From assembly GCA_002377695.1 (NCBI GenBank), contig DFQH01000007.1, positions 56,956 through 120,955 of the forward strand: a stretch of 64,000 bases of DNA, written 5' to 3'. Positions 15,552-24,281 of this stretch are shown piece by piece. Origin of the DNA: Citromicrobium sp. UBA3494. Lineage in GTDB: Bacteria > Pseudomonadota > Alphaproteobacteria > Sphingomonadales > Sphingomonadaceae. The notes under the pieces are model-generated. The model searched no databases, was not told the DNA's origin, and saw nothing but the letters and a program-made list of their open reading frames with translations. Every line of letters begins with the position of its first letter. Position 1 is the stretch's first letter. Made by a program: the position numbers and the translations under genes.

Positions 15552-17438
15552 TTACCCGGCAGCCAGACGCATGAGCGTGGTCAGCCAGTTGCCCTGGCCC
15601 GGCCCGGCAACGGAGCGCCGCACCGCGGTCTTGGGTTCCGGACAGCCGAGGCAATACACGCTCATCCCGGGGCGTTCCATCAGGCGTTCCATGTCGTGCG
15701 CAATGCGCCCGGGGGTCTGCGCCTGCTGGCGCGCGACCAGGGCGAACAGGTCGCCGCCCGAGCGCTGCGTGTCGCCGCCCAGCATCTGGGCCAGCAGTGT
15801 CTGGAACTCGTCGGCACCGCCGCCCAGGAAAGCGGCATGCCAGTCGCCGTCTTCCAGTTCGGCCTGCTCGGCCACCCAGGCGAGGGCGGCGTCGAGATCG
15901 CCGAACTGGTCGACCAAGCCGTTCTGGCGGGCGGTGCCGCCATCCCAGACGCGGCCCTGGCCGATGGCGTCGATCTGCGCGGTGCTCTTCCCGCGCGATT
16001 TGGCAACGATCCGCAGGAACCGATCATACCCGTTTTCGATCGAGGCCTGCAGAATCTGCTCGGTCTCCGGATTGAAACCGGCGATGAAATCGGGCTGCCC
16101 CGATAGCGGCGTGGTGGTAACGCCATCCGCGCTCACGCCCCAGTCGTCCGCCAGCCGTTCGAATGTCGGCAGGACGGCGAAGATGCCGATGGAGCCGGTG
16201 ATCGTTTCGGGCTCGGCAAAGATGCGGTCGGCTGGGGTGGAGACCCAGTAGCCGCCGCTGGCCGCAACATTCGCCATGCTGACCGCAACCGGAATGTCCA
16301 TCGCCTTGTGCCGCAGGATCGCCTCGCGGATCGCTTCGGACGCCAGCACCGATCCACCGGGCGAATCCACCCGCACGACCAGGCCCTTCAGGTCGTCGTC
16401 CAGCGCATCGTCGAGCAGCTTGGCGATCCGGTCGCCCCCGGCGGTGCCGGGCCCGGCGTCCCCGTCCACGATTTCGCCCGCGATGGTGACGACGCCGATC
16501 GCATCGCCGCTGTCATCGAAGGGATTGTCGTCCAGCCAGGCCCCGAGCTCGGTGCTGGCGAAGGCGCCGGGCGCCTTGTCGCCCGGATCTTCGCCCGCGA
16601 TTTCCGCCACGCGCTCCCCGAAGGCGGTCCAGCTGCCCAGCTTGTCGACGATGCCCGCATCCAGCGCGGCCTCGGCAATGTCGCCGTCGGCGGACTGCAC
16701 CCATTGCGCCGGGGTCTGTGCCACACGCTCGATATCGATCTCGGGTCGCGCCTTCTTCACGCGCGCCTGCCATTCGCTCCACAGCTCGCCGTAGAGCGCC
16801 TGCGCGTTTTCGCGTGCGGGCTCCGACATCGAATTGCCGAGATAGGGTTCCACCGCGGACTTGTAGGTGCCCACCTTGAACACGCGCGCGTTAACGCCGA
16901 GCTTGTCGAGCAATTCGCCGTAATACAGACGGTTGCCCCCCGTCCCGGCGATCACCGCGCCGCCCAGCGGATCGAGCCAGACTTCGCTCGCGTGGGCAGC
17001 CAGCCGGATGCTGTCGTCCGTGTAGGCGGTGCCATAGACCAGCACGGGCTTTTCGGCGGCCGTCACCTTGTCCATCGCCGCGCCGACTTCGCGCAGGTGA
17101 ACGGCGCCCGCGCCCAGAAATTCGCGCAGGTCAAGAACGACGGCCTTGATCCGGTCGTCTTCCGCTGCGGTTTCGAGCGCGTGGATCACGTCCTGCACAT
17201 CATGCTCGCCAGTGGGCGCTTCTCCGGAGAAAAGGACGGCGAAGGGATCGAGAGGGGCGGGCTCTTCCACGATGAAGCCGTCGAGGTTCATCAGCAGCGC
17301 ACCTTCCTTGATCGCGGCGGCATTGGGCCGTGCGGTCAGGATCGCGAACAGCAGCGCGAAGAACAGCAGCAGGAACACCAGCGACAGGCCGTCCTTGATC
17401 GCGACCAGCAGTTTCCAGACGTTCTTCGCAAATTCCAT
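15552..17438 (-). CDS. sppA: Signal peptide peptidase SppA, 67K type
   Basis: Inner-membrane serine protease that degrades cleaved signal peptides in the membrane; 628 residues, the double-domain (67K) form. One N-terminal membrane helix is visible (LSLVFLLLFFALLFAILTA). The N-terminal S49 domain supplies the general-base Lys (VGTYKSAVEPYLG) and the C-terminal S49 domain the nucleophile Ser (NVAASGGYWVSTPADRIFA), as in E. coli SppA. ATG 17436-17438 begins MEFAKNVWKLLVAIKDG. It is divergent from pyrB with a ~100-base gap. Nothing unusual. Confidence 0.95.
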   Translation of the reverse strand: MEFAKNVWKLLVAIKDGLSLVFLLLFFALLFAILTARPNAAAIKEGALLMNLDGFIVEEPAPLDPFAVLFSGEAPTGEHDVQDVIHALETAAEDDRIKAVVLDLREFLGAGAVHLREVGAAMDKVTAAEKPVLVYGTAYTDDSIRLAAHASEVWLDPLGGAVIAGTGGNRLYYGELLDKLGVNARVFKVGTYKSAVEPYLGNSMSEPARENAQALYGELWSEWQARVKKARPEIDIERVAQTPAQWVQSADGDIAEAALDAGIVDKLGSWTAFGERVAEIAGEDPGDKAPGAFASTELGAWLDDNPFDDSGDAIGVVTIAGEIVDGDAGPGTAGGDRIAKLLDDALDDDLKGLVVRVDSPGGSVLASEAIREAILRHKAMDIPVAVSMANVAASGGYWVSTPADRIFAEPETITGSIGIFAVLPTFERLADDWGVSADGVTTTPLSGQPDFIAGFNPETEQILQASIENGYDRFLRIVAKSRGKSTAQIDAIGQGRVWDGGTARQNGLVDQFGDLDAALAWVAEQAELEDGDWHAAFLGGGADEFQTLLAQMLGGDTQRSGGDLFALVARQQAQTPGRIAHDMERLMERPGMSVYCLGCPEPKTAVRRSVAGPGQGNWLTTLMRLAAG

Positions 17439-17540
17439 GAGGCCCGTTTCCCGTAGCTTTTAGCTTCCCATCCCTAAGGGCGCCGAAGGAATGTCGCCAG
17501 CCGAATGTGCTTGAGCGACCTACATGGCTCGACTAGTGGC

Positions 17541-18599
17541 ATGGCCTCGATGGCTTCCGCAGGATCACCACCCGGCACGGGCTCCGGTCGCTTCCCCGCA
17601 GGGGGGCATGCATTTCCCCATCCCAGTCTGACCGGTATCGCCCAGCTGGAGCGGCACGAGATCCTGTACCTGCTGCACGAGGCGGAACAGTGGGTGGAGT
17701 TCAACCGCCAGCCGGACAAGCACTGCGACCTGCTGGCGGGGATGACGATCATCAACGCCTTCTTCGAAAATTCCACGCGTACGCTGCTGAGCTTCGAGAT
17801 CGCGGGCAAGCGGCTGGGCGCGGACGTGGTCAACATGCATGCCGCGCAGTCCAGCGTGAAGAAGGGCGAGACCCTGCTCGACACCGCGATCACACTGAAC
17901 GCGATGCGCGCCGATGCCATCGTGATCCGGCACGGCTCAAGCGGTGCGGTCGACCTGATCGACGGCAAGGTGGACTGCCCCGTGCTCAATGCTGGCGACG
18001 GCAGCCACGAACATCCCACGCAGGCGCTGCTCGATGCGCTCGCGCTGCGCCATGCGTTGGACGAGAGGGGCGAGGGAGCGGAGGATTTCACCGGCCTCGT
18101 CGTCACGATCTGCGGCGATATCGCGCATAGCCGCGTGGCGCGCTCCAACATCCTGTGTCTTCAGGCGCTGGGCGCGAGCGTGCGGGTCTGCGCGCCGCCC
18201 GCGCTGATGCCTGCGGGAATAGAGATGATGGGCGCGCGGCCCTATGTCGATTTCGATGCCGCGCTCGACGGTGCGGATGTCGTGATGATGCTGCGCCTTC
18301 AGGCCGAACGGATGAGCGGACAGTTCATCCCCTCGACCCGCGAATACCATCATCTCTACGGGCTGACGCAGCAACGGCTGCGCCGCGCCGCACCCGATGC
18401 GCTGGTGATGCATCCCGGCCCGATGAACCGGGGCGTGGAAATCGACAGCGATGTGGCCGACATGCTCGACCGCTCCATCATCACCCGGCAGGTGGAAATG
18501 GGCGTGGCCGTGCGCATGGCGTGCCTCGACGTGCTGACGCGCCGCGCGCGCCAGTTGCCCGGCTGGGAGACACCGCTGGGGCAGGGACAGTGGAAGTGA
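17541..18599 (+). CDS. pyrB: Aspartate carbamoyltransferase catalytic subunit
   Basis: Condenses carbamoyl phosphate and aspartate in pyrimidine synthesis. 352 residues from ATG 17541; an in-frame ATG at 17505 would add 12 weakly coding residues, and the conserved part starts only at [20 protein letters not shown], so the start is uncertain. Carbamoyl-phosphate loop [13 protein letters not shown], the HPTQALLD motif and [11 protein letters not shown] are present, so the enzyme should be active. The next gene, ten bases downstream, is a dihydroorotase-like protein without its metal ligands, typical of ATCases that need an inactive DHOase partner for assembly. Confidence 0.95.
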   Translation: MASMASAGSPPGTGSGRFPAGGHAFPHPSLTGIAQLERHEILYLLHEAEQWVEFNRQPDKHCDLLAGMTIINAFFENSTRTLLSFEIAGKRLGADVVNMHAAQSSVKKGETLLDTAITLNAMRADAIVIRHGSSGAVDLIDGKVDCPVLNAGDGSHEHPTQALLDALALRHALDERGEGAEDFTGLVVTICGDIAHSRVARSNILCLQALGASVRVCAPPALMPAGIEMMGARPYVDFDAALDGADVVMMLRLQAERMSGQFIPSTREYHHLYGLTQQRLRRAAPDALVMHPGPMNRGVEIDSDVADMLDRSIITRQVEMGVAVRMACLDVLTRRARQLPGWETPLGQGQWK

Positions 18600-18609
18600 G
18601 GGGGCGGCG

Positions 18610-19839
18610 ATGAAGCAGGCGCAGCCACTCACGATCGCCAACGGCAGGCTGGTCACGCCCGATGGCGTGCGCGATGGCGGTGTTCGTATCGTCGATGGCG
18701 CGATTGCCGCTATCGGCGATGATTTGGCGCAGGACGGCGACGAGACCTTCGATGCCAAGCGAGCGCTGATCGTGCCCGGCCTCGTCGATCTGGGCGTTTT
18801 CGCCATCGACAAGCCCGCGTTTCACTTCGGCGGCATCACCCGTGCGGCGCTGATGCCGGACCAGTCCCCGCCGCTCGATCTGCCGAGCCGCGTCAACTAC
18901 ATCGCCAAGAGCGGCAAGCCCGATCTGTGGGTCCATCCGCTCGCCGCCGCGACCCGCGGGCTCGGTGGGGAGGAGCTGGGCGAGGTCGCGCTGATGCGCG
19001 ATGCCGGCGCGCGCGGCATCGCCACGGGGCGCAGCTGGATCGCCGATAGCGGCGTGATGCTGCGCGTGCTGCAATATGCCGCGATGCTCGATCTGGTGGT
19101 GGTTGCCCACGCCGAGGATAGCGGGCTGGCGGGCGATGCGGTGGCCACGGCGGGCGAGATGGCCACGCGGCTGGGCCTCCCCAGCGCCCCTGCCGAGGCA
19201 GAGGCGCTGGCCGTGGCCCGCGACATCGCGCTGGCAGAGATTGCCGGGGCGCGATTGCATTTCCGCCAGCTGACCACCGCCGCCGCGCTCGATCTGGTGC
19301 GCGGCGCGAAGGCGCGCGGCGTGCCTGTGACCGCTGGGGTCACGCCCGCGCACTTCATGCTGTCGGATCTTGCGATCGGGGACTTCCGCACCTTCGGCAG
19401 GCTCTCCCCACCGCTGCGCAGCGATGACGACCGGCACGCGGTCGTCGCCGCGATTGCGGACGGCACGATCGATGTGGTCTCCAGCGGGCACGATCCGCGC
19501 GGGCCGGAAGACAAGCGGCTGCCGTTCAGCGATACCGAGCCGGGCATGGCGGGTGCGGAAACCTTGCTGTCATGCACGCTCACACTGGTGCGCGACGGGG
19601 TGATCGATCTGCCGCGCGCGTTCGATTTGCTGGCGGGCGCGCCCGCCCGCCTGCTGGGCGTCGAAGCGGGAGCGCTGCGCGAAGGCTACGAAGGCGATAT
19701 CGCGCTGGTCGATCAGGAAAAACCGTGGGTGGTGGACCGCCGCAAGATGGAAGCGACCGCCGACAATACACCCTTCGACGGTCAGCCCATGCAGGGCCGC
19801 GTGCTTGGTCTGTGGAAGGGCGGCGTCAAGGTCGACTGA
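18610..19839 (+). CDS. Dihydroorotase-like protein lacking metal ligands (PyrC')
   Basis: 409-residue amidohydrolase-fold protein co-transcribed with pyrB. Active dihydroorotases have an HxH zinc motif after PGFxDxH; here the sequence reads VPGLVDLGVFAID, so both His are gone, and the later ligand segment reads LHFRQLTTA instead of HxS-type HISTA. Other scaffold motifs remain (VVAHAED, SGHDPRG, NTPFDGQPMQGRV). It is therefore probably not catalytic and instead a structural subunit holding the ATCase dodecamer, as PyrC' in Pseudomonas. A catalytic pyrC must then lie elsewhere in the genome. ATG 18610 follows GAGGGGGCGGCG. The functional assignment is inference from lost residues and context. 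Confidence 0.88.
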   Translation: MKQAQPLTIANGRLVTPDGVRDGGVRIVDGAIAAIGDDLAQDGDETFDAKRALIVPGLVDLGVFAIDKPAFHFGGITRAALMPDQSPPLDLPSRVNYIAKSGKPDLWVHPLAAATRGLGGEELGEVALMRDAGARGIATGRSWIADSGVMLRVLQYAAMLDLVVVAHAEDSGLAGDAVATAGEMATRLGLPSAPAEAEALAVARDIALAEIAGARLHFRQLTTAAALDLVRGAKARGVPVTAGVTPAHFMLSDLAIGDFRTFGRLSPPLRSDDDRHAVVAAIADGTIDVVSSGHDPRGPEDKRLPFSDTEPGMAGAETLLSCTLTLVRDGVIDLPRAFDLLAGAPARLLGVEAGALREGYEGDIALVDQEKPWVVDRRKMEATADNTPFDGQPMQGRVLGLWKGGVKVD

Positions 19840-19849
19840 CGCTGCGCGC

Positions 19850-21214
19850 TTACCTGCTGGCGACGCGGCGCCCGGAATCGAGCGTGCCCGGCAGCGGCTT
19901 GCTCTGCTCCCACGCAATGCAGCCCTGGCCCCTTGCTTTCACCGAGGCACAAAGCGAACGCGCGCTCGACGAAGCGAGATTGCCCGCCGAGAGACGATAG
20001 TAGATCTTGCCGCGCACCCTGGCGCGGGTGATGACCTGTTCGCGGTCCGAAATCTGCGGATAGCGCTTGGCCAGGATGGCCCATCCGCGCTTCGCGTCGG
20101 CTTCGCTGCCATAGCTGCCAAGCTGCACCAGATGGGTGCCGCCCGCCAGCGTGCTTGCCGTATCTGCACGTTCGCGCACCGGGGCAGGGGCAGCGGGCTT
20201 GGGTTCGGGCTTCGGAGCCGGTGCGGATGCCACGGAAGTGCGCACGGGCGTGCTCTGCACGACCGGATTGCTCACCACGCGCGAGGCCGCGCTGGTGCTC
20301 TCACCGCTGAATGCGCGGTCGAAATCAGCCGGGTTCGTCTGCGTGCCGCCACGCGCGCCGACCGGCTGCGCGAGCGGCTTGAGTTCGCGAGCGGCGCCAT
20401 TCGCGGCAAGCAGGTCGACCGGAGGCAGTTCGCCGCTCGCAGTCGCCGGGGCCGCTTCGGATGCCGCAGCGGCCTGAGCCAGCAACTGCTCCGGCGCCGT
20501 AGCGCCACTGATCGCCAGCCGGGTCGGCATTCCTGCATCGACCTGAGGCTGCACGCCGAGCAGCGCGGCAACCCGCGCGGTGTAATCCTCTGGCCGGGCA
20601 ACGCTGGCCCATTGCGAGATGCGCTGGTCCAGTTCGCCGGGATCGACATCCTCTGCCGCGATGATGCGGGCGGATGCCCATTGCCCGCCCAGCGCATTGG
20701 CATAGGCGAGGTTCTGGCGCACGACGGGGGTGTTCTGCCCGCTGCGCAGCGCATTGGTGAGAATCTGCGCACCCATTTCCGGATTTCCGGCAAGAGCATA
20801 GGCCAGGCCGAGATCGGCTGGGTCCATCGCGTCGCGCCATTCCTCGAGCGTTTCGATCGCGGCGCTGTTGTCGCCCAGCGCAATCGAGGAGAGCACGAAG
20901 CCGAGCGCGGTGCGCGGGCTTACATCGCCCAGCACGAGCGCATCGTCGAAGGCTGCCCGCGCGGACTGGAAACGACCGGCGGCGAGGTAGGAATGGCCCA
21001 GTTCCGCCTTGGCTGCGGGATCGCGCGGTGCGGCAAGAGCCGCCTGCTCTGCAATCGCGATCGCCTTGTCCGTCTTGCCTTCGCTGCGCGCTTCGGCAGC
21101 CGATGCGAGAGCCTTGGGGCCCGAGCCGCCCGAACCAGCGCTACAGCCGGTGAGCGCCAGCGTTCCGCACGCGGCACCGATCAGCAGGGCCTTGGAAAAT
21201 GTCTGGCGGATCAT
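19850..21214 (-). CDS. TPR lipoprotein with C-terminal SPOR domain
   Basis: Predicted envelope lipoprotein of 454 residues. Signal peptide MIRQTFSKALLIGAACGTLA ends in lipobox LTGC. Tetratricopeptide-like helices cover about residues 35-190 (EQAALAAPRDPAAKAELGHSYLAAGRFQSARAAFDDAL). A low-complexity Ala/Pro linker then leads to a SPOR domain (THLVQLGSYGSEADAKRGWAILAKRYPQI), which binds denuded peptidoglycan at division septa. ATG 21212-21214 is fixed by AGGAGGG. It is the last gene of a three-gene unit with a ParA-like ATPase and an RHH protein; only four bases separate it from the RHH gene. A role in septal wall maintenance or cell division is inferred. Confidence 0.85.
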   Translation of the reverse strand: MIRQTFSKALLIGAACGTLALTGCSAGSGGSGPKALASAAEARSEGKTDKAIAIAEQAALAAPRDPAAKAELGHSYLAAGRFQSARAAFDDALVLGDVSPRTALGFVLSSIALGDNSAAIETLEEWRDAMDPADLGLAYALAGNPEMGAQILTNALRSGQNTPVVRQNLAYANALGGQWASARIIAAEDVDPGELDQRISQWASVARPEDYTARVAALLGVQPQVDAGMPTRLAISGATAPEQLLAQAAAASEAAPATASGELPPVDLLAANGAARELKPLAQPVGARGGTQTNPADFDRAFSGESTSAASRVVSNPVVQSTPVRTSVASAPAPKPEPKPAAPAPVRERADTASTLAGGTHLVQLGSYGSEADAKRGWAILAKRYPQISDREQVITRARVRGKIYYRLSAGNLASSSARSLCASVKARGQGCIAWEQSKPLPGTLDSGRRVASR

Positions 21215-21218
21215 GGAA

Positions 21219-21920
21219 TTATCCCTCCTGGTGGGTTCGCGTCTGGACGCGGGCAATAAGTGGATCGAGCTCGGGCATTCCGGCGAACATCGCGTCCACC
21301 GCTTCGGTTACGAGAGACTGCGCGCTGCGGCCCGTGAGCGTGCAGGCCATGCGCAGCTTGAGGTGACGTTCCGCGTCGAGCCGCAGGGTGAAAGCGGTGC
21401 GTTTGCCCCTGCTTGCAGGCATGGGCGCCACGGGACTGTCCGAAACGGGATTGCTGGACGCCAGCCTTGGGCGCGGCAGCCGCGGTGCGCGTTCGTGGAT
21501 CGGCGTGACGCTGGCGGAATGCGCTTCCTCTACCGCGCCACCCTTGGCGTGGCGATCCAGCGGCGCGAAATCGCCTTCGGTCGTGTCGTCCTGGGCAAGG
21601 TCGTCTTCGACCTCGTTGGCATTGCTGGCGGCGGCATGGCTGCCGGAAGCAGCGCTTTGGGTGTCGGGCGTCTGGAGCACCGCACTCCTGGCCTCGGGGC
21701 TGTCGGCGGTGGCACCCTCCTGAGGAGTTTCGCCAAGGTCGTTCCAGCCAAGGTCTTCGAGACGGTCCGCTTCCCCGCCGTCGGTCACGCCCGGCTGGTG
21801 CGGCTGTGCGCCCGTCAGCGCGTCCGAAATCATCGGCGACTGGCGGCGCATGGCCGGCTTGGCCCCGCCCTTGCGGGCAAGCAGTGTCGGTGACAGCGAG
21901 GCGAAGCTCATATCGGACAT
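21219..21920 (-). CDS. RHH-domain partner of ParA-like ATPase
   Basis: 233-residue protein starting at ATG 21918-21920 with AGGAGG upstream. Residues 1-150 are disordered and rich in Ala, Asp, Glu and Ser. The C-terminal 60 residues, GKRTAFTLRLDAERHLKLRM and then GRSAQSLVTEAVDAMF, look like a ribbon-helix-helix or similar ParA-partner domain. It starts 14 bases after the ParA stop codon. The order ATPase, DNA/partner protein, septal lipoprotein suggests positioning of an envelope factor by a ParA-type system. I do not recognise a named family. Confidence 0.7.
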   Translation of the reverse strand: MSDMSFASLSPTLLARKGGAKPAMRRQSPMISDALTGAQPHQPGVTDGGEADRLEDLGWNDLGETPQEGATADSPEARSAVLQTPDTQSAASGSHAAASNANEVEDDLAQDDTTEGDFAPLDRHAKGGAVEEAHSASVTPIHERAPRLPRPRLASSNPVSDSPVAPMPASRGKRTAFTLRLDAERHLKLRMACTLTGRSAQSLVTEAVDAMFAGMPELDPLIARVQTRTHQEG

Positions 21921-21934
21921 GCCGGCGGCGCCTC

Positions 21935-22648
21935 CTACTGCGCGATCCGGCGGCCGAAGCCGCCCTGGCGCGGGGCGTAGGGCATGTGAACGGTTGCCCC
22001 CGGGGCGGAGAACACCGTGCGGCGGAAGTTCTTTTCCAGCCGGTCGGCGACGTAGTTCCACAGCGCGGCCACCTCTGCCGAAGACCGGCAATCGGGGTCG
22101 ATCTCCATCACCGTGCGCCCGTCGATCATCGACGCGGCGAAATCGGTGCGGTGATGCAGCGTGACCGGCGCGACCGTGCCATGCTGGCTGAGCGCAACGG
22201 CGGCTTCGGATGTGATGCGCGCCTTGGGTGTCGCACCGTTGACCACGAAGACCAGCGGCTTGCCCGCGCGTTCGCACAGGTCGACCGTGGCACCCACCGC
22301 CCGCAGATCGTGCGGCGAGGGGCGGGTCGGCACCACGACCAGCTCGGCGACCGAAATCACGGACTGGATCGCCATGGTGATGGCGGGCGGCGTGTCGATC
22401 ACGGCCAGCTTGAAGCCCTGGCCGCGCAATGTGTTGAGATCGTGAGCAAGGCGCGCGACGGTGGTCTGCGCGAAGGCGGGATAGTCCGCCTCGCGCTCGT
22501 TCCACCAATCCGCGAGAGAGCCTTGCGGGTCGATATCGATGAGGACCACGGGCCCCGCGCCTGCGCGCTGTGCCTGCACCGAAAGGTGGCCCGACAGCGT
22601 GGTCTTGCCCGATCCGCCTTTCTGTGAAGCCAATGCCAATACCCGCAC
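21935..22648 (-). CDS. ParA/MinD-like ATPase
   Basis: 237-residue deviant Walker ATPase. The P-loop SQKGGSGKTTLSGHL carries the signature Lys and has Ser where Val is common; Walker B region is VVLIDIDPQGSLADWW, and VIDTPPAI follows. The start is taken as GTG 22646-22648 (VRVLALASQKGGSGKT), which puts the P-loop at the normal distance, with a GGGGGG tract upstream; an ATG at 22696 would add 16 poor residues. It is not next to a parB/parS locus, so it is an orphan ParA, likely positioning the proteins of the two downstream genes rather than the chromosome. Confidence 0.88.
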   Translation of the reverse strand: MRVLALASQKGGSGKTTLSGHLSVQAQRAGAGPVVLIDIDPQGSLADWWNEREADYPAFAQTTVARLAHDLNTLRGQGFKLAVIDTPPAITMAIQSVISVAELVVVPTRPSPHDLRAVGATVDLCERAGKPLVFVVNGATPKARITSEAAVALSQHGTVAPVTLHHRTDFAASMIDGRTVMEIDPDCRSSAEVAALWNYVADRLEKNFRRTVFSAPGATVHMPYAPRQGGFGRRIAQ

Positions 22649-22936
22649 TGGGCGTACCCCCCGAATGATGCGTTTCTGTCTCGCGCTTCGGCCCACGCAT
22701 GGCCCGATGCACGCGAATGCTTCGCAGGATACCCTTTATTTTGGGTTAAACCGGGCGGTCGCGCGCCGGCCACGGAGGGTGCGGGGCAGCCCCTTGCCGG
22801 GCGTCGCGAAACGGGGCGGCCGCCATGGGGACGTGGCGTGCCGGGCACTACGGTGGTAATTGCGCGTTAACCAACTCGCGCTAGCGCAACCGTGAAGTAA
22901 TGCGACAATCTGCCTTTGGCCAAGGACGGGAAACCC

Positions 22937-24178
22937 ATGACCATGCGAAGCACCGAAAGAAAAGGGCGTAGCTTTGGCCTCAAACTGGTCCTTGCCGGGG
23001 CGCTCCTGACCGCGCCCGGACTGGCGCTGGCCGATGTGAATACGGGCGTCGCCGCGTGGCAACAGGGCGATTATGCGACCGCAGTTGCCGAATGGCGCGA
23101 ACCTGCAGGGCAGGGCGATGCCGATGCGCAGTTCAACCTGGGCCAGGCCTATCGCCTCGGCCGCGGAGTGGAACAGAACACCCGCCAGGCAGAGGTCTAT
23201 TATGCCAAGGCCGCGGCGCAGGGCCACCTGAAAGCGGCCGACAACCTTGGCCTGTTGCTGTTCCAGAACGGGCGGCGCGAAGATGCCATGCCCTACATCC
23301 TCGATGCGGCGGGTCGCGGCGATCCGCGCGCGCAGTATCTGCTGGGCATCGCGCATTTCAACGGCGACCTGGTGGAGCGGGACTGGGTTCGCGCCTACGC
23401 ACTGCTGACGCTGGCGAATGCTGCCGGTCTGCCGCAGGCGGCTGGCGCGGTGCGGCAGATGGATACGCATATCCCGCTGGACCAGCGCGAACGCGCGCAG
23501 GCGCTTGCGCCGCAGCTGAAGCGCGAAGCCGATGCGCGGCGCACCAGTCGTCTCGCCGCTGCCGACCTGGGGAGCAGCCCGGCTGCGCCCGCGCGCCCCG
23601 TCAGCGATGCGCCCGCCACCGCCTCGCCCGCCGGGGCCATGGCTTCGGCGCGCGCCGCGCGCGTGCCGCGTCCCGTCGAAGAAACCCGCGTCCCCCCTTC
23701 GGTCATCGCCGCGCAGTCCGCGATTGCCGAGGCGAGCCGGGTCACCGGGACCGAAAGCCCCGCCGATGCCGGGGCGACCTTTGCGCGGCGGTCCGCGCCC
23801 GCGGCAGTCGCCAGCCCAGACTATGTCGAGCCCGAGCCCACGACACCCGTCATAGCGCGGGCAGCGCCGCAACCCGAACCGCGTCCGCAGACCAGGGCGG
23901 AGCCGCGCGCGCAGCAGCCTGCCTCGCCAGGCACGCAGACGCGCGCCATGGGCGGCCCGTGGAAAGTCCAGCTCGGCGCCTTCGCGGTCGACGGCAATGC
24001 GGAACGCCTGTGGGCGCGCCTCAAGGGCCGCGCCGAGCTCGCCGGCGCCAGCCGCGTGCTCGAACCCTCGGGCCGCGTGACGAAGCTGCTCGCAGGCGGC
24101 TTTGCGAGCCGCAGCGATGCGCAGAATGCCTGCAATGCGCTCAAGCGCGGCGGGCAGGACTGCCTCGTAACCCGATAG
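22937..24178 (+). CDS. Sel1-repeat protein with C-terminal SPOR domain
   Basis: 413-residue exported protein. Signal peptide is LKLVLAGALLTAPGLALADV. Residues 30-170 hold Sel1-like repeats (GDADAQFNLGQAYRLGRGVEQNTRQAEVYYAKAAAQG and GDPRAQYLLGIAHFNGD). A 200-residue Ala/Pro/Arg linker then precedes a SPOR domain (WKVQLGAFAVDGNAERLWARL ... SRSDAQNACNALKRGGQDC). ATG 22937 follows AAGGACGGG. It is divergent from the ParA operon across 288 bases, so two septal-targeted SPOR proteins flank one promoter region. Likely periplasmic, binding septal peptidoglycan. Confidence 0.85.
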   Translation: MTMRSTERKGRSFGLKLVLAGALLTAPGLALADVNTGVAAWQQGDYATAVAEWREPAGQGDADAQFNLGQAYRLGRGVEQNTRQAEVYYAKAAAQGHLKAADNLGLLLFQNGRREDAMPYILDAAGRGDPRAQYLLGIAHFNGDLVERDWVRAYALLTLANAAGLPQAAGAVRQMDTHIPLDQRERAQALAPQLKREADARRTSRLAAADLGSSPAAPARPVSDAPATASPAGAMASARAARVPRPVEETRVPPSVIAAQSAIAEASRVTGTESPADAGATFARRSAPAAVASPDYVEPEPTTPVIARAAPQPEPRPQTRAEPRAQQPASPGTQTRAMGGPWKVQLGAFAVDGNAERLWARLKGRAELAGASRVLEPSGRVTKLLAGGFASRSDAQNACNALKRGGQDCLVTR

Positions 24179-24281
24179 ACGGCTTCGCTGACTGAATTTT
24201 GTCGGCGCTCACGCGTCGTCCGTCGATCGCAATTCCCCCGGCTCGGCTACGCTGCTAAGCAGCAGCTCAGGGGGATTCTTC

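Noticed and set aside
21935..22648. Plasmid partition parA
   Set aside because: No parB, replication gene or centromere-like repeats; the neighbours are envelope SPOR proteins and pyrimidine genes.
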